NCBI GenBank assembly: GCA_045642025.1
Contig: JAZUIB010000059.1
Location: 1 to 43,592, forward strand
Direction of reading: 5' to 3'
Length of the DNA stretch: 43,592 bases
DNA from: Equadaptatus sp045642025
GTDB taxonomy: Bacteria; Synergistota; Synergistia; Synergistales; Synergistaceae
Below the pieces are notes generated by a model that saw only the letters and a program-made list of their open reading frames with translations, ran no database searches and was not told where the DNA came from. This document shows, one piece after another, positions 24,997 through 33,698 of the stretch. How positions within the stretch are numbered: the first letter of the stretch is position 1; every line of letters begins with the position of its first letter. The position numbers and the translations under genes were made by a program.

Positions 24997-26127
24997 ATGT
25001 CTGAAGGTAAACGCAGAAAGATAGTTTGTGTGTTTGGTACACGTCCGGAAGCTATTAAAATGGCACCGGTTGTTATGGCATTGCGTGAGGTAGAAGACTT
25101 TGACGTTAAAATTCTTGCTACAGGTCAGCATTCAGATATGCTCGACCAAGCATTAGGGTATTTTAACCTGACAGCGGATATAAATCTTCATATTATGAAG
25201 CAGGCACAGTCGTTGGATTATATTACATCGTCAGTCCTTACCGGTGCAGGAGAATATCTTGACAAAACAAAGCCCGATGCGATTCTTGTGCACGGGGATA
25301 CAACAACAACATTTGCTGCTGCTTTGGCGGCGTTTTACAGAAAAATAAAAATTGGGCACGTTGAAGCAGGGCTTCGCAGTAACAACATTTATCTTCCTTT
25401 TCCTGAGGAAATGAACAGAGTGCTATGTGACAGGCTGGTTACATGGGCATTTGCGCCGACAGAATCAGCAAAACAGAACCTCGTTAATGAAAACTGCAAG
25501 GCTAAAATATCGGTTACAGGCAATACGGTCATTGATGCTCTTTACTATACGGTGGAACATACCGTAAAACCAGAAATACTTTCTAATCTTCCTGACAATG
25601 CGCCGTTTGTACTTGTAACAGCGCACCGCAGAGAATCTTGGGGACAGCCGCTTGAAGATATTTGTATGGCGCTGACGAAATTGCTTGATAAACATCCTGA
25701 ACTTTGGATGGTTGTGCCGATGCATAAAAATCCTGCAGTAAGAGAGATTATCAGAAAATATCTTGAAAACAGGGGGCATGTCATCCTCTGTGACCCGCTT
25801 GATTATCCTGACTTTGTCTGGACTATGAATGCTGCAAAATTTATTCTCAGCGACAGCGGCGGAGTACAGGAAGAAGCCTCCGCAATTAGAAAACCGCTTC
25901 TCATTCTGCGTGATGTGACAGAACGCCCGGAAGCTGTTGAACACGGCAGCGGTATACTTGTTGGTGTCGATAGTAATAAAATACTGGCTAACGCGCTGCG
26001 TCTTATTGAAGATGAAACTTTTGCGGAAGAAATCAAAAAGAAATGTGATGCGCAGCCGTTTGGAGATGGTTCAGCATCAAAACAAATAGCACTGTCACTG
26101 AAAGAATATTTTGATAAAAATGAATAG
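24997..26127 (+). CDS. wecB: UDP-N-acetylglucosamine 2-epimerase (non-hydrolysing)
   Basis: 376 residues with the family motifs GTRPEAIKMAP near the N-terminus, HGDTTTT, HVEAGLRS, PEEMNR, TAHRRE and DSGGVQEEA. It converts UDP-GlcNAc to UDP-ManNAc in the cytoplasm for surface polysaccharide. AGGAGG lies at good distance before the ATG. Placement between wecA-like and murA groups three users of UDP-GlcNAc. Confidence 0.95.
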   Translation: MSEGKRRKIVCVFGTRPEAIKMAPVVMALREVEDFDVKILATGQHSDMLDQALGYFNLTADINLHIMKQAQSLDYITSSVLTGAGEYLDKTKPDAILVHGDTTTTFAAALAAFYRKIKIGHVEAGLRSNNIYLPFPEEMNRVLCDRLVTWAFAPTESAKQNLVNENCKAKISVTGNTVIDALYYTVEHTVKPEILSNLPDNAPFVLVTAHRRESWGQPLEDICMALTKLLDKHPELWMVVPMHKNPAVREIIRKYLENRGHVILCDPLDYPDFVWTMNAAKFILSDSGGVQEEASAIRKPLLILRDVTERPEAVEHGSGILVGVDSNKILANALRLIEDETFAEEIKKKCDAQPFGDGSASKQIALSLKEYFDKNE

Positions 26128-26184
26128 ATAACTTAAATTATAAAGTAACAGCAGATAGTTTAATACAGAAAGATGGTGGAATAA

Positions 26185-27444
26185 TTGCAGAAAATGCTGA
26201 TAAAAGGCGGTACAGCGCTTAACGGAATTATCAAAGTGCAGGGAGCAAAAAACGCTGCTCTGCCTGTTATGGCTGCTGCAATTCTTCTTAAGGGACAAAC
26301 ATTAGAACTTGATAATGTGCCTGATTTGCAGGATGTGCGTACAATGGCAGAATTATTGCGTCAGCTTGGCGCTGATGTAAGGTTTAAGAACGGCAGTATG
26401 ACAATAAATGTTCCGGAGAACCTTGACTGGAATACCCCGGCAGAGCAAGTGCGCAAAATGAGAGCGTCTTCTCTTGTGCTTGGTCCGCTTCTTGCACGTT
26501 GCCAAAAAGTTATTCTGCCTCTTCCAGGTGGTTGTGCCATAGGAAGCCGTCCTATTGATTTCCACCTAAAAGCCCTTAAAGCAATGGGGGCCGCTATTAC
26601 CCTTAAAGACGGCGCTGTTTATGCAGAGACTAACGGCAGACTGAAAGGGACAAATATTATTTTCGATTTTCCGTCTGTGGGAGCTACGGAAAATATAATG
26701 ATGGCAGCCGCTTTGGCTGACGGTTCCACTACAATTGAAAATGCAGCCTGTGAGCCTGAAATAGTCAACTTAGCGGAAACTCTTAGAGGCATGGGGGTCC
26801 CTGTTTTTGGAGATGGTACTCCTAATATCAGGATAATGGGACAGCGTTTCCTTAAATCTTCAAAAGCTTCTATAGTAGCAGACAGAATTGAGGCTGTTAC
26901 GTATCTTATCGGCGGAGTTCTCAGCAAAGGCAAGGTTACAGTTACAGGTATAGAGCCTCAGCTTCTTACTGTTGCTTTGCAAAAACTTGAAGATATAGGC
27001 GCAAAGCTTACGTTGGCACCTGACAGTATTACCGCAGAGTATGCCGGAAAACTCAAAGCTGTTTCAATTCGTACAATGCCGCATCCTGGATTTCCAACAG
27101 ATGCCCAGCCGCAGTTTATGGCACTGCTTTCTGTTGCTGATGGTACTAGTGTTATACATGAAGGAATATTTGAATCACGGCTTATGCATGTTCCTGAATT
27201 TAACAAAATGGGAACAAAAATTGCTGTTCAGGAAAATACGGCAATTGTTGAAGGTGTATCAGAAATTTTTGGCGCTGAAGTTTATGCCACGGACCTTCGC
27301 GCGGGAGCTGCTATGATATTGCTTGGTATTACAGCTGATGGTGTGACAAAAGTCGGAAATTTGCACCATGTATGGCGCGGATATGAAAATATAGTTGAAA
27401 AAATGAATTCTCTTGGTGCTAATATCAGCCTGATTGAGGATTAA
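26185..27444 (+). CDS. murA: UDP-N-acetylglucosamine 1-carboxyvinyltransferase
   Basis: 419 residues. KNAALPVMAA near residue 22 and the catalytic Cys117 in LPGGCAIGSRP (the fosfomycin target) define MurA, first committed step of peptidoglycan synthesis (PEP transfer to UDP-GlcNAc). TTG 26185 is used because GGTGG is five bases upstream; ATG 26194 is an alternative nine bases later. Cys at the loop predicts fosfomycin sensitivity of this copy. The stop overlaps the next gene's ATG (TAATG). Confidence 0.96.
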   Translation: MQKMLIKGGTALNGIIKVQGAKNAALPVMAAAILLKGQTLELDNVPDLQDVRTMAELLRQLGADVRFKNGSMTINVPENLDWNTPAEQVRKMRASSLVLGPLLARCQKVILPLPGGCAIGSRPIDFHLKALKAMGAAITLKDGAVYAETNGRLKGTNIIFDFPSVGATENIMMAAALADGSTTIENAACEPEIVNLAETLRGMGVPVFGDGTPNIRIMGQRFLKSSKASIVADRIEAVTYLIGGVLSKGKVTVTGIEPQLLTVALQKLEDIGAKLTLAPDSITAEYAGKLKAVSIRTMPHPGFPTDAQPQFMALLSVADGTSVIHEGIFESRLMHVPEFNKMGTKIAVQENTAIVEGVSEIFGAEVYATDLRAGAAMILLGITADGVTKVGNLHHVWRGYENIVEKMNSLGANISLIED

Positions 27445-28283
27445 TGCTGGAAGACAATAAAATAATTTTTGACAATATTGAAACCTATGTTTTCAGTGGA
27501 CCAGCAGGTACTGGAAAAAGCCAGCGTGCGCAATATGTCGCGATGCTGTTTAATGCCGACTATATTATAGATGACGGCCTTGTAATATACAAAGGCAGTA
27601 TAGTGTGCGGTAAAAGCGCAAAATCTGAACTGAACAAAGTCAGTGCCATTCGTCGTGCTATTTTTGATTTTGAGGCGCACCGTGAGGCAGTCATTAATTA
27701 TTTTAAGGAAGCTGCACCGTGCAGCGTAATGATTATTGCAACTTCTGATACTATGGCACATAAAATACTCAGAAGACTAGGTATGAAGCTTCCTTTACGC
27801 ACCATTCATATAGAAGATATCTCAACGCATGAAGAAATGGAAAAAGCGCGCAGCGAACGCTACAGAAAAGGTCAGCACGTTATCCCTGTTTCACATGCGC
27901 TTGTACGCAAAAATTTTGCGGGAAAACTTGTCGGGCAGCTTAAGGTGTTTTGGGGCGGCAGTGAAGAAAAAGAGGCTGAAAAGACGATCGTACGCCCTCC
28001 GTTCAGCTTTTACGGTGAAATGCACATAGAACCGAATGTAATTAAACAGCTTGCTGAATTTGTAAGTTTGAGGACAGATCAGGTCGCTGCCGTGAATGAA
28101 CTTAAAATAACTCCTGAAGATGACGGACTTCTGATTGAAATTAAAATTACAGCTCTTACCGGTGATAAGACCTTGCTCGAAGTTGCCGGTGCCGTAAAAA
28201 AACGCGTAGCGGTAAGTACACGCTATTTTACGGGACTTGATATCAAAAAAATTAATGTCAGTGTAGTGGAGGTTTTGCTTTGA
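27444..28283 (+). CDS. P-loop NTPase fused to a C-terminal Asp23-like domain
   Basis: 279 residues. Residues 19-26 are a Walker A (GPAGTGKS); MIIATSD at about 95-101 could be Walker B-like. The middle has charged segments (EKARSERYRKGQHVIPV). From about residue 185 the pattern VNELKI, LLIEIKITAL, EVAGAVKKRV, YFTGLDIKKINVSVVEV matches an Asp23/Gls24 (DUF322) alkaline-shock domain, normally a small stand-alone protein in Gram-positive-type genomes. The gene overlaps murA by one base and the UDG gene by four, so it is firmly in this operon. Function unknown; an envelope-associated nucleotide-dependent regulator is one guess. Confidence 0.7.
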   Translation: MLEDNKIIFDNIETYVFSGPAGTGKSQRAQYVAMLFNADYIIDDGLVIYKGSIVCGKSAKSELNKVSAIRRAIFDFEAHREAVINYFKEAAPCSVMIIATSDTMAHKILRRLGMKLPLRTIHIEDISTHEEMEKARSERYRKGQHVIPVSHALVRKNFAGKLVGQLKVFWGGSEEKEAEKTIVRPPFSFYGEMHIEPNVIKQLAEFVSLRTDQVAAVNELKITPEDDGLLIEIKITALTGDKTLLEVAGAVKKRVAVSTRYFTGLDIKKINVSVVEVLL

Positions 28284-28933
28284 ACGAAAAATTGTTTGGG
28301 TTAACCAATGAAGAAAGAGATAAGGCCGCAGAAATTTTATGGGAAACTGCAAGAAACAAAACTCTTGCGTGCAACAAATGTCCGCTTTCATCAACACGCA
28401 GCAAGGTCGTGTTCGGAGACGGTAATCCGAAAAGCAGCCTGTTGTTTATAGGCGAAGGACCTGGCGCTGATGAAGATGAGCAGGGGCTTCCGTTTGTCGG
28501 CCGTGCAGGTCAACTGCTGACGCAAATACTTTCTGCTGCCGGTATAGACAGAAAAGATGTGTATATAACTAACATTGTTAAGTGCCGTCCGCCGGAAAAC
28601 AGAGTGCCTGCTCCCGAAGAAATGATATGCTGCAATGAACACTTGCAGACACAGTTAATGATAATGAACCCTGCGCTTATTGTTCTGCTTGGCAATACAC
28701 CGCTGCGCTGGGTACTTAAAACCACGGAAGGTATCACAAAGCTTCGCGGAAGGTGGTTTCAGTGGCGTGGAGCTGCTGTTATGCCAATGTTTCACCCAAG
28801 CTACTTACTTCGCAATAATACTTCAAAAGAAGGTGGCCCGAAACATCTCACATGGCTTGATATTCAAGAAGTCAAAAAACAGTGGGATTATTACAAAGAA
28901 AACGGCAGACTCAGCGATACAATTTTTGGTTAG
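28280..28933 (+). CDS. Uracil-DNA glycosylase, family 4 (Fe-S)
   Basis: 217 residues, TTG start overlapping the upstream stop by four bases. The 4Fe-4S ligands appear to be Cys31 and Cys34 (CNKC), Cys102 (VKCRPP) and Cys117 or Cys118. Motif A is GEGPGADED with GLPFVGRAG, and motif B is HPSYLLRN. It removes uracil arising from cytosine deamination or misincorporation and starts base-excision repair. Nothing is missing relative to the family. Confidence 0.93.
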   Translation: MNEKLFGLTNEERDKAAEILWETARNKTLACNKCPLSSTRSKVVFGDGNPKSSLLFIGEGPGADEDEQGLPFVGRAGQLLTQILSAAGIDRKDVYITNIVKCRPPENRVPAPEEMICCNEHLQTQLMIMNPALIVLLGNTPLRWVLKTTEGITKLRGRWFQWRGAAVMPMFHPSYLLRNNTSKEGGPKHLTWLDIQEVKKQWDYYKENGRLSDTIFG

Positions 28934-28938
28934 CGGCT

Positions 28939-29622
28939 ATGGAAGAAAAAAAACTAGAACATATTGGCATAGTTATGGATGGAAACCGACGCTGGGCAAA
29001 AAAACGCGGCTTACCGACTTTAATGGGACACCACGCTGGTGTAAAGGCACTTGAAAAAACGCTTCGCGCAGCCAAGGATTTTGGTATTAAATATCTTTCA
29101 GTCTATGCTTTTTCTACCGAAAACTGGAACAGAAGCAATGACGAAGTTTCTGGGCTTATGGGGTTGTTTAAGTTGTATGCGAAGCTTAAACTGCGCGAGC
29201 TTATTAAAGAAAATGCGCGTGTGCGGTTTGCAGGTGTAATTACCGAACTGCCTTCGGAAATTATCTCTGTTTTGTGCAATATGGAAGAGAAAACGGCAGG
29301 AAATGACACAATTCAGATGATTGTCTGTTTGAATTACGGCGGACGCAGAGAAATTACTGATGCCGTAAACAGGCTTATTAAAAGCGGCGTTTCCGAAGTC
29401 ACAGAAGATGATTTAAGCCGTGCAATGTATCTGCCGGATCTGCCTTATCCGGATTTGCTGATACGTACCAGCGGGGAGTTTCGCATGAGCAATTTCTGGC
29501 TTTGGGAAGGCGCGTACAGCGAATACTATTTTACAGACACCCTGTGGCCTGATTTCGGTAAAGATGAACTTAAAAAGGCCATAGATGAATATTATGGAAG
29601 GAGCAGACGTTATGGCTGCTAA
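28939..29622 (+). CDS. uppS: Isoprenyl transferase (undecaprenyl diphosphate synthase)
   Basis: The frame opens earlier, but ATG 28939, five bases after the UDG stop, gives 227 residues beginning just before the conserved VMDGNRRWAK with catalytic Asp14. FSTENW and RTSGEFRMSNF are further signatures of cis-prenyltransferases. It extends farnesyl diphosphate to the C55 carrier lipid used by WecA and peptidoglycan synthesis. The 3' end overlaps cdsA by eleven bases. Confidence 0.95.
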   Translation: MEEKKLEHIGIVMDGNRRWAKKRGLPTLMGHHAGVKALEKTLRAAKDFGIKYLSVYAFSTENWNRSNDEVSGLMGLFKLYAKLKLRELIKENARVRFAGVITELPSEIISVLCNMEEKTAGNDTIQMIVCLNYGGRREITDAVNRLIKSGVSEVTEDDLSRAMYLPDLPYPDLLIRTSGEFRMSNFWLWEGAYSEYYFTDTLWPDFGKDELKKAIDEYYGRSRRYGC

Positions 29623-30427
29623 AAATTCGGATTTGCCGGTGAGGATATTCGGCAGTATTTTTGTCGTTGCTGCTATTCTTGGAGGAATATGGCTTGGTAA
29701 TCCTTTCTGGTCAGAACTTTGCGCGTTTGCTGCACTGTTATCTCTCTGGGAATTTTACAAACTTACCGCAGCTGATCATAAATATTCCCCTGTACTTATG
29801 TTTCTTCTCGCTGCGGCTACCTTTTATGCAGTTTTGGTTAAGCATGAAACAGGCTGGATACTTGTTTTTGCTTCTGTTTGTGTTATAGTGCTGCTTTTTG
29901 ATGAGGTATGGGACAGACAGCGTACAGGTAAAAGCGGAGCGCTTCGCAGCATAGGCAACTTTATCGGCGGAGTTGCCTATGTTATTCTGCCTTGGTGCTA
30001 TCTTGCACTGTTGCGTGATTTGCCGTTCGGGCAGGCACTTCTTGTTGTAATTTTCTTTTGCACCTGGTCATGTGATGTCTTTGCGTATTTTACCGGCAGA
30101 CGCTTTGGGAAACATAAACTCTGTGAGAAAGTAAGCCCTAAAAAAACTTGGGAAGGAACATTAGGCGGGGCAGTTGCCTGCGTGCTTTGCGCACTTATTG
30201 GCGCCCTTGTTTTCACTCTTCCTCTGCTTCATACACTCGCACTCGGAATTTTTTGCGGTGTTCTCGGACAAATAGGTGATCTTGCAGAGTCTGTCCTTAA
30301 ACGTGAAGCTAATGTTAAAGATTCAGGAAACATCATTCCGGGGCACGGCGGTATGCTTGACCGTTTTGACAGCATACTTGTTAATGCTGTCGTTGCCTAC
30401 ATTATTTTCGGACTGTTTGTGCTATGA
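29612..30427 (+). CDS. cdsA: Phosphatidate cytidylyltransferase
   Basis: ATG 29612 is chosen (frame opens at 29585) because GGAAGGAG is eight bases upstream; 271 residues. About eight membrane helices and the C-terminal signature: SVLKREANVKD followed by PGHGGMLDRFDS. It makes CDP-diacylglycerol, precursor of membrane phospholipids. The uppS-cdsA-dxr-rseP-ispG order is a classic conserved envelope cluster. Stop overlaps dxr start (ATGA). Confidence 0.95.
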   Translation: MAAKNSDLPVRIFGSIFVVAAILGGIWLGNPFWSELCAFAALLSLWEFYKLTAADHKYSPVLMFLLAAATFYAVLVKHETGWILVFASVCVIVLLFDEVWDRQRTGKSGALRSIGNFIGGVAYVILPWCYLALLRDLPFGQALLVVIFFCTWSCDVFAYFTGRRFGKHKLCEKVSPKKTWEGTLGGAVACVLCALIGALVFTLPLLHTLALGIFCGVLGQIGDLAESVLKREANVKDSGNIIPGHGGMLDRFDSILVNAVVAYIIFGLFVL

Positions 30428-31584
30428 CAGCGGATATTAAAAGGCAGAATATAGCGGTTATAGGAGCAACAGGAAGCGTAGGCACTTCCGTTTTGGATAT
30501 ATGTGCGCGTTTTCCAGAGCGTTTTAATGTAGTTGCGCTTGCCGCAAATTCAAACGAAAAAAAATTAAAAGAACTCGGACGTGCTTTTTCTTCAAAAATC
30601 CTTTGTCTCAGCAATCCCGAATTACCGTTTTCGGACAATGATTTTACCTGTCTTTCCGGAGTTGAGGGACTGTCCGAAATTGCTATCTCTCCATACGTTG
30701 ATCAGGTCGTATTTGCATCTTCAGGGACATCGGCAATTCCTGCTTTACAGTGTGCACTTAAAGCGGGTAAAAAAGTTTCACTCGCAAACAAAGAGAGTAT
30801 AGTTGTAGCTGGTCCGTGGGTTATGCCGCTCATTCAGTATAAAAATCAGTTGAGACCCATTGACAGCGAACACAGTGCTGTATGGCAGTGCATGGAAGGC
30901 ACCCCGAAAGCTGAAATTGAAAAACTGTGGCTGACTGCTTCGGGAGGCCCTTTCCGCAATTACACCAGAGAGAAGATGGAAAGCGTAAAACCGGAAGATG
31001 CCCTGAAGCATCCTACATGGAATATGGGTGCCAAAATTACGATACACAGCGCAACACTGATGAACAAGGGCATCGAATGTATTGAAGCCGCGCAGCTTTT
31101 TGGTATAAAACAGGATAAAGTGAGCGCACTGGTGCATACCACATCACAGATACACGGGTTGGTTCAGTTTATTGACGGTACGACGAAATTGCTGCTCTCA
31201 GCACCTGATATGCGGCTCCCGTCGGCTTGTGCGCTTGCGTGGCCTGAAAAACTTCCGATGATTGAACGTAATATTGAACCTCTTAATCCGGCTGGTCTTA
31301 ACCTAAAATTTATGGAAATTGACACAGAATTATTCCCCTGTTTTCGTATTGCGCTTGAGACCGGCAAAAATGGCGGGGCTTACCCTGCTTTGCTTGTAGG
31401 TGCAGACCAAATTGCGGTTGAAAATTTCCTTGCAGGAAAAATTGCGTTTACTGAAATTGCAGAAGTTGTAGAAGAAACACTGTCCGTATGGCAGGGAAGA
31501 AGCCCCGAAACGCTTGAAGATGCCATTGAACTTGTGTATGAAGGAGAAAGACTTGCGACAGTCTGTTGTGCCAAAAGAGGATAG
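30424..31584 (+). CDS. dxr: 1-deoxy-D-xylulose-5-phosphate reductoisomerase
   Basis: 386 residues. The NADPH-binding loop is GATGSVGTS, LANKES follows, the metal/substrate residues lie in PIDSEHSA, LTASGGPFR, and the HPTWNMG and TLMNKG segments; these are the diagnostic DXR blocks. It performs the first committed MEP-pathway step towards isoprenoids. With ispG in the same operon it shows that this organism makes isoprenoids by the MEP route. Confidence 0.96.
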   Translation: MTADIKRQNIAVIGATGSVGTSVLDICARFPERFNVVALAANSNEKKLKELGRAFSSKILCLSNPELPFSDNDFTCLSGVEGLSEIAISPYVDQVVFASSGTSAIPALQCALKAGKKVSLANKESIVVAGPWVMPLIQYKNQLRPIDSEHSAVWQCMEGTPKAEIEKLWLTASGGPFRNYTREKMESVKPEDALKHPTWNMGAKITIHSATLMNKGIECIEAAQLFGIKQDKVSALVHTTSQIHGLVQFIDGTTKLLLSAPDMRLPSACALAWPEKLPMIERNIEPLNPAGLNLKFMEIDTELFPCFRIALETGKNGGAYPALLVGADQIAVENFLAGKIAFTEIAEVVEETLSVWQGRSPETLEDAIELVYEGERLATVCCAKRG

Positions 31585-31590
31585 ATAATT

Positions 31591-32628
31591 ATGATAGTTA
31601 CTTTAGTATCGTTTCTGCTTGTAATCGGAATATGTGTTATTTCTCATGAAGGAGGTCATTTCCTTGCCGCAAAATGGAGAAATGTCTATGTGCATGAATT
31701 TTCATTTGGTATGGGATTTTTGCTTGCTTCAAAACAGAGCGTAGAGACGAAATATTCTATCCGTGCTTTTCCAGTAGGCGGTTATGTAAAACTTGAAGGT
31801 GAAGACGAAGATGCTGAGAACATCAGAAGCGATATTCCCCGTGAAAGAGCTTTGTATGCAAAAAAGCCATGGGAAAGACTTCTTATACTTGCAGGAGGTA
31901 TCTTTGTCAACCTTGTGCTTGCCTGGCTGCTTTTCAGCGGATATCTTTTTGCTAACGGCGTTTTTGACGTTCAGTCTGCGACTGTCAGAAATATTATGTT
32001 AAATACTCCGGCTGCTGAAATTCAGCTTCGCAGCGGAGATGTTATCAAAAGTATTAACGGTATTGAAATTAATGCTTGGGCAGATATAAGCAAAACTCTT
32101 GCCGTGATTAAAACAGATAAAATATCACTGGTTTATCTGAGAGGAACAGAACTTTGCAAAGCAGATGTGTTTGTGCCCTACAACAGACAACAGGGTAGAA
32201 GGCTGCTTGGTATTCAGCCGGTGAAAATCCGTTTTTCTGTTCTCAGGTCTATGCGCGAAGCACTGAAATATTCATTCAATATGAGCTATGAGATTGTAAT
32301 GTCTATCAGCAGAATAATTTTGGGAAAATCTAAAGATGAGATCTCCGGTCCCTTGGGAATAGCCGTAATGTCTGGAGAAGCCGCAAAACAGGGATTCTGG
32401 ACATTTATTATGTTTCTGGGAGTCATAAATCTTAATCTCGGACTTGTGAATTTACTGCCGTTCCCCGCATTGGACGGCGGGCGTATAGTCTTTACGCTTG
32501 TTGAAATGCTTACAGGCAGAAAAGTATCGCCGCGGTTCGAAGCGGCAGTGCACTATGCCGGTTTTATACTTCTGCTTTTGCTGATTGTATATGTAACAGG
32601 ACTTGATATAATCAGACTAATAAAATAA
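31591..32628 (+). CDS. rseP: RIP metalloprotease RseP/RasP (site-2 protease)
   Basis: 345 residues. HEGGH at 19-23 in the first membrane helix is the zinc site; a single PDZ domain (about 115-200) follows; and NLLPFPALDGGR in a late helix provides the third ligand. It cleaves transmembrane anti-sigma factors or signal-peptide remnants within the membrane. Proteins with two PDZ domains occur in enterobacteria; this one is the shorter one-PDZ form usual in Firmicutes and many others. Confidence 0.94.
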   Translation: MIVTLVSFLLVIGICVISHEGGHFLAAKWRNVYVHEFSFGMGFLLASKQSVETKYSIRAFPVGGYVKLEGEDEDAENIRSDIPRERALYAKKPWERLLILAGGIFVNLVLAWLLFSGYLFANGVFDVQSATVRNIMLNTPAAEIQLRSGDVIKSINGIEINAWADISKTLAVIKTDKISLVYLRGTELCKADVFVPYNRQQGRRLLGIQPVKIRFSVLRSMREALKYSFNMSYEIVMSISRIILGKSKDEISGPLGIAVMSGEAAKQGFWTFIMFLGVINLNLGLVNLLPFPALDGGRIVFTLVEMLTGRKVSPRFEAAVHYAGFILLLLLIVYVTGLDIIRLIK

Positions 32629-32642
32629 TTCGGGGTATGCTT

Positions 32643-33698
32643 ATGAGTACAAAAACGGTTGATATTAACGGATTAAAAATAGGCGGAGGATATCCTGTAA
32701 GAGTGGAAAGTATGCTCAAAACGCGGTTGTCTGACACAGACGCCTGTTTTGAAGAAACGGAGCGTCTGCGTGAAGCTGGCTGTGAACTTGCAAGAGTCGC
32801 CTTTCCTTCAATGGAGATTGCCGAAAATTTCCGTGAACTTATAAAACGTTCAAAGCTGAGGCTCATGGCGGATATTCATTTTAACCATAAATTTGCGCTT
32901 TCTGCCATTGACTCGGGGTGCCCGTCAATCAGAATTAACCCTGGTAACATGAATAGCGAAACAGCGGTCCCTGAAATAGTAAAGGCGGCAAAGGTGAACG
33001 GTACTGTTATAAGAATAGGCGCAAACGGAGGGTCGCTTAATACTAAGCAGCTTGCAGCGGCAGGGGGTGACCGCGCGCTTGCGCTTGTGTCCGCTGTTGA
33101 AGAGCAGATCAGACTGTTGCTTGACAATAATTTTGACAACATTATCATTTCCGCAAAATCGAGCAATGTTCAGGAGAATATCAGAGCAAACAATATACTT
33201 GCAAAACGCTGGAATTTCCCTCAACATATAGGAATTACGGAGGCAGGCGGAGGAGTTTCAGGTGTTGTAAAAGGTTCTGTCGGAATTGGCGCTATGTTAC
33301 TGCAGGGAATAGGTGATACAATACGCGTCAGCCTTACGAACGACCCTGTTGATGAGGTTAAAACGGGATATTATATATTAAATGCGGTTGGAATACGCAA
33401 ACACGGTTATAATCTCGTCAGCTGTCCGACCTGTGGAAGGCGCAGAATAGATGTTATGAGTCTGTCTGAAAGAGTTCAGAAACTTTTGCCGGATGATTTA
33501 CCTGACGGTACTAATGTTGCTGTTATGGGCTGCGAAGTCAACGGCCCGCGTGAAGCTGCAAATGCTGACATCGGTATCGCAGGCACCCCGTCAGGTTTTG
33601 TAATGTTTATACACGGAAAAACATTTTGCAATGCAACGACGGAAGAATTTGAAAATAAGCTTGCAGAACTTGTAAGTGCATTTAAGGAGGCAAAATAA
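32643..33698 (+). CDS. ispG: 4-hydroxy-3-methylbut-2-enyl-diphosphate synthase
   Basis: ATG 32643 has a CGGGG site seven bases upstream; ATG 32637 is only one base from it. 351 residues. Iron-sulfur ligands Cys261 and Cys264 (CPTCGRR) and Cys297 (MGCEVNGP) are present, along with DIHFN. It catalyses the penultimate MEP-pathway reaction. It closes the long envelope run; the broken carbamoyltransferase starts at the very next base with AAGGAGG shared with the ispG end. Confidence 0.95.
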   Translation: MSTKTVDINGLKIGGGYPVRVESMLKTRLSDTDACFEETERLREAGCELARVAFPSMEIAENFRELIKRSKLRLMADIHFNHKFALSAIDSGCPSIRINPGNMNSETAVPEIVKAAKVNGTVIRIGANGGSLNTKQLAAAGGDRALALVSAVEEQIRLLLDNNFDNIIISAKSSNVQENIRANNILAKRWNFPQHIGITEAGGGVSGVVKGSVGIGAMLLQGIGDTIRVSLTNDPVDEVKTGYYILNAVGIRKHGYNLVSCPTCGRRRIDVMSLSERVQKLLPDDLPDGTNVAVMGCEVNGPREAANADIGIAGTPSGFVMFIHGKTFCNATTEEFENKLAELVSAFKEAK

